A stretch of 64,000 bases of DNA. Origin: Basidiobolus meristosporus CBS 931.73. Its lineage: Eukaryota; Basidiobolomycota; Basidiobolomycetes; Basidiobolales; Basidiobolaceae. This document shows positions 21,869 to 32,054 of the stretch, piece after piece (within the stretch, counting starts at the first letter, position 1; the number at the start of each line of letters is the position of its first letter). The DNA lies in NCBI GenBank assembly GCA_002104905.1, contig MCFE01000050.1, positions 62,001 to 126,000 on the forward strand, read 5' to 3'. A model generated the notes under the pieces. The model worked only from the letters and a program-made list of their open reading frames with translations. It did not search any database and was not told where the DNA came from. The position numbers and the translations under genes are program-made.

Positions 21869-22795
21869 TTACTCTTCATAATGCTCCAGACACATTTCTC
21901 TCAGTGGATGTCTTCTTGTATGAACATACTGTGCATTAATAAGTATCTTAACTATTTTACCTATTCTGCTGTTTTCACCTATATATGACTTTCCTCTGTA
22001 TTTACCTGCCAATATGCTGAATCTCTTCAGATATCCAAATGTGTGCTCTACCCTTACTCTGAAATGATTAAATATCTCATTGTAGAGCTTCTGCTTCCTG
22101 CTAAGCGCACCATTCCTTGGCTTCCTATAAGCTGTAATACATCCTAATCTCTGACAATCCTCTCCTATATAGGCTAAGTCTGCCATACATTTCTCCCCTC
22201 TACTGAATTCAGGATGATTCTCTACCCAGAGTGCTTTGTCATGCCAACTTCCAGCAAATGGCCCACTAAACCAGATGATGTTACCCTCAATGTCAGACAG
22301 TGCTTGAAACTTCACACAGTGTGCCTTGTACTTGCCAGAATAAAAGTGCCTCTGCCCTCTAGAAGGTCTGTTAATCCTCACTGGGAAGGTATCCAAAATA
22401 CTCCTGATATGGAACCTGTTGCTGAACACTCTGGGATATGGAAGTCTATTGGAGCTTCTGAACCTAGTATTCCAAGCTTGCTTTAAGTCATTCATACCCT
22501 CTGCAAGGTGGTTCTCCATTGCTGTCAGCTGGGAATGAAAGCTGCTAGGACTTTTGTTGCCATGGATGGTGGGATGAAACCTTGTAGGGCAATAGTTCTT
22601 GTAATAGCAGAGAAGCTTAACAAGGGATCTCCTTGAGTAGATTGGGGTTGATGGTCCACAGTACTTGGTATAGATCTCCTCCAGTGTGTCAAAAGGAAAT
22701 CCAGTGGTAGTGATGGGATTGATGAGAAAAGACCATTCAGATGAGTAAGTCATATTAAAATTGATGGATGATTGTATGGAGGTGGTTTGAATCAA
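21869..22795 (-). CDS. PIF/Harbinger transposase (DDE_Tnp_4, HARBI1-like)
   Basis: 308 residues in one uninterrupted frame. The C-terminal half is a clear DDE_Tnp_4 catalytic domain. The first Asp is in LDTFPVRI, then YSGKYKAHCVKFQALSD and GPFAGSWHDKAL. The second Asp is in MADLAYIGED, then TAYRKPRNGALS. The Glu is in RVRVEHTFGYLKRF. The N-terminal part (TGFPFDTLEEIY) is less typical. It would cut and rejoin element ends in the nucleus, usually with a Myb/SANT-like partner. The start is the first Met of the frame and an upstream exon cannot be excluded. With no stop or frameshift, this is the best preserved transposon protein in the window and could be functional. Confidence 0.85.
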   Translation of the reverse strand: MIQTTSIQSSINFNMTYSSEWSFLINPITTTGFPFDTLEEIYTKYCGPSTPIYSRRSLVKLLCYYKNYCPTRFHPTIHGNKSPSSFHSQLTAMENHLAEGMNDLKQAWNTRFRSSNRLPYPRVFSNRFHIRSILDTFPVRINRPSRGQRHFYSGKYKAHCVKFQALSDIEGNIIWFSGPFAGSWHDKALWVENHPEFSRGEKCMADLAYIGEDCQRLGCITAYRKPRNGALSRKQKLYNEIFNHFRVRVEHTFGYLKRFSILAGKYRGKSYIGENSRIGKIVKILINAQYVHTRRHPLREMCLEHYEE

Positions 22796-23112
22796 TTCGG
22801 TGCAATCTGCGTTATTTATCTGATTTTTAACACATTATGGTTAAATCTCCATCAATTGCCATGTATCCCATCATTATGTTGCAAAAATCATCTGCAAACA
22901 ATGCCTTGGTACTTTTATTGATGCTTTAATCATAGGTCTATAATCAAATAGGAATTCTGCGATTGATGTGATCTGATCCGTGTCAATGCAATCCAAGATG
23001 CATCATGCATAATATATGGAAAATTCAACAATCACTTTAGTTTTCATATATATTTCATATAAGACCAGGTTGATGCCAATATACTGCTGTATAAGTATCC
23101 AAATCCGTTGCT

Positions 23113-24345
23113 ATGGTCCCCATACCAAGCCTCAACTCATCTTTAGTACAACCCAGACAAAACCCATCCCCCAGCTCACAAGCGCGGTCCGGACCGGAGA
23201 AGTCTATGTTGGATCCGTTTGAGTTCTCGCCAAATGATTTTAGTATGGCCCAAGTGTCTATGATGAGCCTTCATACAGATATTTGGGCACTACTGATTAA
23301 TCTAGCAGAACTAGATACCTCAAAGAGTCAACAAAGATGGAAGAATTTGAGTAGAAAGCTGTGGCATGAGTTCTACATCAAGATGCCAGCAGATGTATGT
23401 AAAAAGATATATAACAAGACAAGTATTGAAATCAAGAATGAGCTGAGAGTGAGGGGATTTGACAAAGAAGCCGTGCGGGAATGATTTTGCGCGCAATTTG
23501 CAGAGTACGGGCCGGATGCGTCCGTTCGTGCCTCAACTTTGGGAACCAGAGAGATTTTGAATGAGTGTTTGCCTCAAATGACTAATGTACTACGTGATAT
23601 ATTAGTAGAGCTAAGTGGCTTCCGAGAGCAATATACACAGGACTCATCCAGGCAACAGCTCCAAAGTATCAGACAGAGGGTAAGTGAATACCTTGAGGAA
23701 TCAGATGGTGAGCTTCAGGAGGAAGAATACAGACCGTGAGCAACATTGTCCAGATTGCGCCAGCACGCCTTGCTGGATTCCCTACCATCTCTTGCAACCA
23801 CAGCGTGCCGGCGCACGTCAGTCCAGATCACGCCATTACCCTTTACCAGAACGCCCTGCGTCAAGTCAATGCGCGCGCTTCAGAGCAAAACTACAGGAAC
23901 TCGCTAAACTGCTCATTTAGACACAAGTCCATTGGAGCGGACCAAGTTGCGTCAACAAGCAGCATCACATCAAACTCAGCCAAGGGCCATCTCAACACGT
24001 CAAGGCGCGCCTGTGCGTGCCGTTTTGCCTGACCATCAGCAAGTTACTTCTGGTGAACTGACTGATGATGACCAACATGAAGTGCCTCAACCACCGGAGC
24101 CCTTAGCAAGTAAAAGAATGCGTCAGCACGTGGCACTACAGGCTGGTTCAGTTGGTTCAGTTGGAGCAATTCAGCGCGGCCAAGCTGCAGCATTGCACTC
24201 ATCAACTAGGAGGCAAAATACTGACTACAAATACACAAGTAGCCAAGATGATAGTCAGCCAGGAAGTAGTATAGGTGTGCAAAGTGAGTCACTACCAAAA
24301 GCTTCAGTAGTAATCCCTGTGAGAAAAAAACCCAGGAGAAGATGA
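23113..24345 (+). pseudogene. Second open region of the Harbinger element (accessory protein)
   Basis: One frame (starting 23113) runs to 24345 with three in-frame stops, at 23482-23484, 23737-23739 and about 23911, and no frame change. The N-terminal part has a Trp-containing helical segment (SQQRWKNLSRKLWHEFY) that could be a diverged DNA-binding Myb/SANT-like fold; this is weak. The middle is acidic (YLEESDGELQEEEY). The tail is low-complexity, Gln/Ser-rich and ends in a basic KKPRRR motif, a possible nuclear signal. Position and strand fit the partner protein of Harbinger elements. Introns could remove some of the stops. Confidence 0.5.
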
Positions 24346-25978
24346 TGCAATCTCTTTGAATTGCTCACAATCGTAATGATCCCAACAACCCTTTTTTTTT
24401 GCAATCCAAATCGAGCCATCGCAAATCAGTGATCATCAAATTTTTGATATAAGTAATATCAAGGTTGTCTCACATTTGAGACACAACCCCTATAAATAAA
24501 CACCCTGCATATATATACATCATCTGTAATACCAGTGCAGCTATTGGATCTGTTTTGCACCTACACAATTGCTTGCATGCTAGCTATGGCACCTTGTCCA
24601 ATCACTAGGATCAGGGATTTACTTGCTCAATGGGCAAAATGGGATATTTGATGGCAAATCAGATAGCTGTTTCAGTAGTCAATGAGCCAATTGGGGGCTG
24701 CCAGCTTCAGGATACTTTTGGACCAATTAACCACCGAGATACCGTCCCATTGGAGTGAGGGTAACCAAAATGGTAAGTATCAGTGTGGTTTATAGTGAGA
24801 TACACATTTATTTCCATTTACATTAAAGAAACATATTTAAATACCGGATTTTACCTGCTATTATAGCGGTATCCAATCGCGCACGTGATGCAAACATTAC
24901 GAGTTGGCGCAATCATCCGCGCCAACCTCATCGTGTCAGATTGTGCCATAGTGTGCAAGATCGTCCCGCATAGTGCAAAATTGTCCAGGAACAATCCTGA
25001 CTTCTGGTAGCTATAATATTGCACCTGATTGTTCTTTACGACCGCAGATTGCACCGCGCGCCCTGGCACAGCAGGATGGAACAAGTCTAATGATTCCTGA
25101 TTGATTAGATGTGCTGTGCCTCTTAGAACCTTCTGGCACCTACTTAGAACATTCTTAGGTCATTCTGATGTCATTAAGATTTCTATTGATATCCGGAACC
25201 TTCTGGAACACCATGATTAGTAATCACTTAGCCAGTGAGAAATGTATATAAGGGAGGCTATCCCTCAACAATAAATCATCATCCCTTTTATCAATATACC
25301 AACTTGTTGATTAGTGTGATCACTGCTACCTGCAGCTACCTGAACTTCCAACCCCAGACCACAGGACACTCCCAGGAAACCACACTGACAGCCAACTGAC
25401 CTTAGAGGCACTACTTGTGAGGAATACTCACAGTAGGTATCTTTTATTATATTTGATTCTTTCCCAGGTTTGTTCTTGTACAGGCAAAGATACTTTTCTG
25501 TCTTTGTAACTATTGACCACAGCTGCATTCTTATCAAGTCCCTGCTGGTGGAGTTTACACTTGTTTTGACTTTGGAAGCTTTAGTACACTGTCACCTCAA
25601 AGGATGCTGAACCCAGCACATACTTTTGTTAAGACACCAACTAAGTTGGGGATTATAGCTCAATAGTTTTTCCTTGACAAGCTTGAGGCTTTATTCCCCT
25701 TCACATTAGATTAGAGACAGAACCCAAGTATTCCTAGCAAGCTTTTGCCAGAGGTTATTGCACCCAGTGAACACCCTACACACAATACACTCAAGAAGTG
25801 TTGGACATATCTTTCCCTTGGACCTATACACCACCACATAATTGACACCAAATGTGGGGGGTTCATAAAATCTCCCTAGGACCCAACAAGATTTACCTAA
25901 AGATTTGAGCTGTTATCCACTTATTGAAACAGGACTACCAATATTAGCAAGATTACAACACCAACCTACCTGCCCAAA

Positions 25979-28027
25979 ATGAATTCTATGCCATTACCAC
26001 TCTCTCATGGAACCCCACAGTTTGATGGAAAGAATATGGAAAGCTTCATATTCAAATGGGAGAAGCTCTGCAAGATGTGCAGCTTATCTGAACAAGAAAT
26101 AGCTGAAGACTTTCCCTACTACTGCACCAATGATATTACTACTAAGCTTCTCAGACAAGGAGACATTCTCACAGACTGGGCCTCAATGAAGACATACCTA
26201 CAGACCAAGTATGGTAGACCCCAGATACACTATGGAATTGAAGACCTAAGACACTTTGGAAGGACTGGACTATCCAAGCTACCATGTGAGGAGTTCATTC
26301 AACAGTATGAAGATATGGTCAAGCCACTCCTAGAGTTGCAGGCTATAACTGAGTTTACCATGACACTTTACCTTACACAACAGCTTCCCCAGGACTTGGC
26401 AAGGAAGGTTGACTTACATGCAGCCAAGGATGACAAGTCTGGCATTCCTTGCTTTGCAGAGAAGAAATGTGTTCTCCTAGAGGCAAAGCAAACCTCCAAC
26501 TTTATGAGACTCCTGATATCCAATCTGCCAGACCAGTCAACCAAGGAGCCAATGAGTGCTGTTGCTGACAATCAGACCTACATTACCAACAGAATTAACC
26601 AACTTGCTGAACAGCTACAAAAGCTAGTCCTCAAGATTAATGGCGCAGCCAAGGTAGCTCCTGAGGGCAAAAGACCTTTGCCCAGACACTGCATCTGGTG
26701 TGACTCTACTCAGAATGCCAAACAAGAATGCGCAGAGCATAGTCAGCTACTCAGAGAAGGAGCAGTACTATTTGATGCTGATGGAATGCTTGCTGACAAG
26801 GAAGGAAGAAGGATTCCCACTAATTTCCAAAGAGGAGGGATGAGAGCTCTTTTCCAGAAATCTGACTCAGCAACCAGAAAGATTACTGTTGATGCCCCTA
26901 TTAGGACTCATACAGTGAATCCAAGCAGCCCTGACAACAGACAATACAAAGTTGATGCCTTTGCTACCAAAAGACACCTCCCTGAAGAACCTGCCAAACC
27001 CATCCTTAGAAGACCATGATTTGAAGAACCTGTAGTTATTGTTGACAAGAGGCCTAGTATGCTGCCCACCCAAGATCCATTGCCTCACTTACAGATGACC
27101 TCCAAGATAGCAAGCTACTCAAGCCCCCAACTGATTACTGAGAAGGTGCTGAAGCAGAACCTCACTTTGTTGGTTGGAGAAATCATGAGTGTATCCCCAT
27201 CTGTTAGGAAGACCTTTGATGAGCAGCTTAGAGCAAGACAACAAGCTGTTGAACATGTGGATGCCCATATAATGCACACAAACCATGAAGATCACCAAAA
27301 GGATAACAGCACTACTGAATAAAAGACCTTTTACTCAGTTGCAACTGCTGTGGTGAAAGGGAATATATATGATGACCCTGTTGACTGCCATATTGACAGT
27401 GGCTCAGAGATTTGTGTTATGCCGCTAGACTTCTGGAAGACACTTAGAAGCAAGGAGCTACTGCCTGTTGATAGAGATATTGAATGGAGCATGACTGACG
27501 CAAACTCAGGATCTAGTCCACTCTATGGTGTAGTACACAAGTTCCCTATTGAGGTCCAAGGAATCAATGTCTGGCTTCCCCTCTTCATCTGCCAGAAGGC
27601 TAACTTTGACCTTCTGCTAGGTAGACAATGGGAAACCAGTACCAAGGCTACAACTACCAGCTACTCCAATGGGTCAGTATGGTACACCATACAAGGATCC
27701 AACCCAGGACTACAGTCATCCTTCTATGGTGTAACACCCAACAATAAGGGGACGCATACTGCTTGCCAGAAGACACATCTTGTTATAGAAGAAGACAAGG
27801 AGCTTGACAATATACACCTCAACATTTGGAGCTGCTCATTTGGTATACAGGAGCAGACGGCTATGGTTCAATCAGAATACAAGACAGTAAAACAGAAGAT
27901 TAGACCATCACTTACACCTTTGACCAATGGATCTCAACCTGCTGATTACATTAGACCACCAGAAGAAACACCAGAAGATATACAACTTACACCTGAGAGA
28001 CTCAAGCAACTTATCATTGGAGATTAA
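25979..28027 (+). pseudogene. gag: Gypsy C gag and protease
   Basis: The start ATG at 25979 follows a 140-base leader after the LTR. The frame runs to 28027 without a shift but with stops at 27017-27019 (TGA, readable as CGA to TGA) and 27320-27322 (TAA). gag shows the GTPQFDGKNMESFIFKWEKL N-terminus and a C-terminal CIWC ... C ... H motif with NFQRGGMRALF, typical of basidiomycete gypsy gag. Protease follows at about 27390 (HIDSGSEICVM, the DSG active site) with FDLLLGRQWE further on. Frame, start and order are clear. Confidence 0.82.
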
Positions 28028-30761
28028 AACCTAACACCACAGGAGATACTATTATTTGAAGAAACCTTGAAAAGGCATGATAAGGTCTTCTCATATAATG
28101 ACAAGGAGATGGGACTCTTAAGACATTGGTTGAAAAACCAATCAAGATTCATACAGTGCCCCACACACCCTAGTCATTTAAGCCTTACCACTGCCCAGAG
28201 GACTCCAAGCTGATGTGCATGACCTACTTAAGAAGAAGATAGCAGCTGGTATCCCAGAACCTTGCTGTGGACCTTATGCTAACGGATGGTTTGTGACCAA
28301 AAAGAAGAATGGAAAGCTCCAATTCATTCAAGACATGCAACCTGCAAATGCTGTCACTATCAAAGATACTGTTATACCTCCATCTATTGATGACTTTGCA
28401 GAAAGCTTTAGTGGCCACTCAATCTACTCAACATACAATCTCTACTCAGGATATGACCAGATCCCCCTCAATGAGACATCAAGAGATATGTTTGCACTAC
28501 AGGCACCATTTGGACCGTTAAGGATGACAAGACTCAGCCAAGGGGCTACATACTCTGTGGCTCAGTTCCAGAGATGCATGGTGAATGTGCTGTATCAATT
28601 TATATCTGAGAAGCTTACTGTCTTTGTTGATGACATAGGCAACAAAGGACCAAAAATCTGGGACACCACTGAAATTATGCCTGGAGTAGGGAAGTTTGTC
28701 TAGGACCATATTTCAGACAATGATGCCATATTAAGAGCCATTGAAGAAGCTGGACACACCATCAGTGGTGAGAAAAGCAGCTTTGGTGTATCAGAGATAT
28801 CTATTGTTGGATAAAAATGCAACACCTTTGGTTGTACACCTTGAAACTCCAAGACACAAAAGATATGCAACTGGCCTACCCCCACAAATCTAACGCAAGC
28901 TTGTGGCTTTGTGGCAGCTTGTGGGTTCTTTAGGATCTGGATCCCAAGATTTTCTGAGATAGCAGAACCAATCTACCAACTACAGAGAAAGAATACCCCA
29001 TTTATCTGGGAAGAAGTGCAAGAAGAAGCCCTGCAATTACTGAAAGAGGCCTTAGCATCTCCACCAGTTCTAAGACCTCTTGACTATCAGAACACTGAAT
29101 GCCCACCTATTTTGACAGTGGGTGCAAGCCCTATAGGAGCTGGAGCACCACTTGGCCAAGATGATGAAGATGGCAACCGCTATGCCTGCAGATATGAGAG
29201 CTGCCTATTCTCTCCTAGAGAACAAAGATACTCACATATTAAGATAGAGCTACTAGGAGTTGTGAAGATGCTGAGGAAACTGAAGTCACAACTCTACATG
29301 ACACATTTCATCCTGGACACAGATGCCAAGGCACTTATAGGAATGATCAATAAGCCTGACCAACTTGATGATGCCACAAACCAATGGATGGCATGGCTGA
29401 AAATGCTTGACTCTGAGGTCAGACATATCCCTGGCAAGACAAATGTTGTGGCTGATGCACTCTCCAGGAAGGAACCACAATTATTTGAAGACTTGGACCC
29501 TCACTTTGATGATATCATTGATGCAGAGATCCAACAGATTGCCATCAAAAACCAAGAGAGAACTACTTGGAGTCTGACCAAGGAATACCTAAGGACACTT
29601 AAGAAACCTAGTTGGATGGAAATTCAGGAGTTTAGAGAACTCAGGAAGAAGGCACACCAATAGTATCTCAAAGATGATCTTCTCTTTAAGCAAGTGAAGC
29701 CTGGACTTATGCCAAGAAGAGTAGTCACTACCCCACAAGAGCAACTGAACATCATGACAAGTATCCTCCAAGGAGAACTAGGAGGACACAGAGGACAAGA
29801 AGCCACCTACAATACCATAGCTCAGAGGTACTACTGGGAAAACATTTACTATGATATCCAACACCTTGTTGAGTCATGTGTAGCCTGCCAGAAGAGATCC
29901 TCCAAGCATTATGAAGTACCACTGCATCCTATGTACACAGTCTGTCTTTGGCAAAAGGTTGGTATTGAACCTATCCACATGCCAACAGCTGGATCAAAAA
30001 AGTACCTGATTGTTGCTAGAGATGACCTTAGTGGATGGGCAGAGGCTTGAGCCCTACCCAACAACAAGAGCCATACCAAATGGAGATTTATACTTGAAGA
30101 CATCATCTGCAGATTTGGCTGCACATGACAGTTTGTTGCTGACAGAGGAGAGATGACATCCCAAATGATCCAGGAGTTGTGCTCAAAGTACAAGATACAC
30201 ATTGCTCTTACAACAGCTTACTACCCTCAAGCCAATGGAATGATTGAGAGAGGATATGGACCATTGATGAACTCTCTTGTCAAGACCGGTGAGAATAACA
30301 CAACACTGTGGCCACAGCAATTACATCTTGCACTCTGGGCAGATAGAATTACTACCAAGAGAACAACTGGATTATTGCCATTCAAACTACTCTATGGACA
30401 TAACTGCACACTACCAATTGAGTTAAACACAGTGACTTGGAACTCATTGAATTGGAGATCCAATATGCAGACTGAAGACCTCCTTGTAACTTGCATACAG
30501 CAACTTGATCACCATGACTTGAATATCAGCAGAGCTGCTGAACAACTTAAGGATACACAACTGAAGAACAAGGCGCCCTTTTACAAATCACACCCAACAA
30601 GACCTAAACCACTATCACTAGGAGACCAAGCATTACTCTATGATTCCACCTTGGACAAACAATGGAGTTGGAAGTTTGACAACAAATGGACTGGCCCCTA
30701 CCTCATTCCCAAAGTGACTAGAAATGGATATTATTACATATCCAAGCTTGACAACACCTAG
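28028..30761 (+). pseudogene. pol: Gypsy C reverse transcriptase, RNase H and integrase
   Basis: Reverse transcriptase from about 28130 has VTKKNGKLQF, YDQIPL, LQAPFGPLRM and the catalytic FVDD near 28625. RNase H and its connection lie at 28911-29480 (GFFRIWIPRFSEIAEPI, RYSHIKIELLGVVKML, ADALSRKEP). Integrase lies at 29694-30761, with its zinc finger H..C..C (CVACQKR), GIEPIHMP, FVADRGEM and YYPQANGMIERG. It ends with a GPYLIPKVTRNGYY segment and stop TAG 30759-30761. Damage: stops or shifts near 28025, 28115, 28701 and 28814; TGA at 30048 and 30126, both readable as former CGA arginine codons. No chromodomain follows. Confidence 0.85.
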
Positions 30762-30869
30762 TTGAGAGCACCAGTTGCAGGAAACCAACTTAAGTTATTC
30801 AGGCATAGGAATTTTGCACATCAAGATTAGTTTGCTTTGACCCAAGCTCAAAGTTGAGAGGGGAGTGGA

Positions 30870-31499
30870 TATAGTGGGGTGACAATGACACCCACTGACA
30901 GATGTGCTCATTCCCATATTTTCTACTTCCCTATATCTCTACTACACTTGTTTTTGTTTTATCCCATTTGTCTTACCTGATCAATACTATCCCATAAGCC
31001 GGTTGACTATCACACCTACTTACCTTATAGCATGAGTAACCCCTCACTTTATGTAAGATTACTGGCTATAAGTGCTTCTATATTAGGCAAGTACCCATGC
31101 CAGTACCGGTGACACATGGTCAACCCATGTCACCATCTCTACTCTTTCCATACCATAAATGGTATTCCTATGTTACACAGGTTTCAGAATACTGATTGCT
31201 GATTAATTGGATGTGCTGTGCCTCTTAGAACCTTCCGGCACCTACTTAGATCATTCTTAGGTCATTCTGATGTCATTAAGATATCTATTGATATCCAGAA
31301 TCTTCTGGAACACCATGATTAGTAATCACTCAGCCCGTAAGAAAAGTATATAAGGGAGGCCATCCCTAAACAATAAATCATCATCCCTTTTATCAATATA
31401 CCAACTTGATGATTAGTGTGATCACTGCTACCTGAACTTCCAACCACAGGACACTCCCAGGAAACCATGCTGATAGCCAACTGACCTTGGAGGCACTAA
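30870..31499 (+). repeat. Gypsy C 3' LTR, 3' truncated
   Basis: It begins TATAGTGGGGTGAC (TG changed to TA) after the purine tract and follows the LTR consensus through its TATA box (GTATATAAG near 31350). It breaks off at GGAGGCACTA (about 31499), where gypsy D pol sequence begins. The last 430 bases or so are missing. Confidence 0.82.
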
Positions 31500-31674
31500 A
31501 ACAAGTGAACTTAGCAAGACACAGTTCTACAGAACACTTCAAGAAGATACCCAGATGTTCCTCATGGTGGTACTACAGAAAAATTCCTCTACTCCAGCAT
31601 CCTACATGGTCCAGACTCTTTTGATTGAATATTCAGATGTATTTCCAGATGAATTAGTAGGCCTACCACCAGTC

Positions 31675-32023
31675 TGTTGAAAAAATTTGTATTTTCACCT
31701 AAATATTCACCTAACTTAGTCACTTAGATCATCACCTTCAAATCCTAGAGAATACTGACCAAATTCCTTGTCAGGATATACTTAGAATATTTTCACCAAA
31801 ATACCAGGTACCCAGAACATGAAAATTCTCAAAGTTGTCCAAACAGCCCCAAACTTTGCACACATGTTCTTGGGACCTTTCTTAATCTATTCTACATGTT
31901 TGTAATGCCAAGAACAGGTAAAAGTATGAATACTACTTTTACATTCAATAAATCATTAAGTGAAAACCACATAATCTACTTGTCCTCCCAATCACTTCCA
32001 ATATCTCCAAGACTCTTACAACA
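31675..32023 (+). repeat. Copia B 5' LTR
   Basis: 349 bases, TG..CA, with AAAAGTATGAATAC where copia A has the TATAAAT box and with a downstream AATAAATC. Confidence 0.9.
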
Positions 32024-32036
32024 GTTTATGAGCCCC
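32024..32036 (+). other. Copia B primer-binding site
   Basis: GTTTATGAGCCCC, one base changed from the GGTTATGAGCCCC site of copia A. It is complementary to the initiator Met tRNA anticodon arm. Confidence 0.7.
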
Positions 32037-32054
32037 AAGCTATCACTCTCTGCA

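Larger units (their letters stand above)
21687..25086 (-). mobile_element. PIF/Harbinger-type DNA transposon, two genes
   Basis: The left end is GACTCGTTCCGTTGGATAGT and the right end reads ..GGATGGAACAAGT, so the termini share (G)ACTYGTTCC inverted. CTA flanks both sides (21684-21686 and 25087-25089). Subterminal TAGTGCCA-type motifs are frequent. It carries a minus-strand transposase (21869-22795) and a plus-strand second open region (23113-24345), the usual two-gene design of this superfamily. CpG is common here, unlike the surrounding repeats, suggesting a younger or less methylated arrival. 24346-25086 is a noncoding arm. Confidence 0.85.
20421..25838 (+). repeat. Gypsy C 5' LTR, split by two insertions
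   Basis: The pieces align in order with the solo LTR at 7848-8906. The first 130-165 bases are missing at the left junction. The last piece ends CTATACACCACCACA at 25838 and is followed by TAATTGACACCAAATGTGG, the presumed primer-binding region. I could not match that region with confidence to a tRNA. Confidence 0.8.
20421..31499 (+). mobile_element. Gypsy C: Ty3/gypsy retrotransposon with LTRs of about 1.06 kb
   Basis: The 5' LTR is in three pieces (20421-20517, 21589-21686, 25087-25838), separated by a solo LTR and a Harbinger element. The internal region is 25839-30869. The 3' LTR starts at 30870 after a purine tract (GAGAGGGGAGTGGA) and is cut short at about 31499. gag, protease, reverse transcriptase, RNase H and integrase are in Ty3/gypsy order (integrase last). 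No chromodomain is seen after the integrase. Confidence 0.88.

Noticed and set aside
26368-29806. Minus-strand frames within gypsy C
   Set aside because: They lie opposite well-identified gag, protease, reverse transcriptase and integrase readings and have no similarity of their own.
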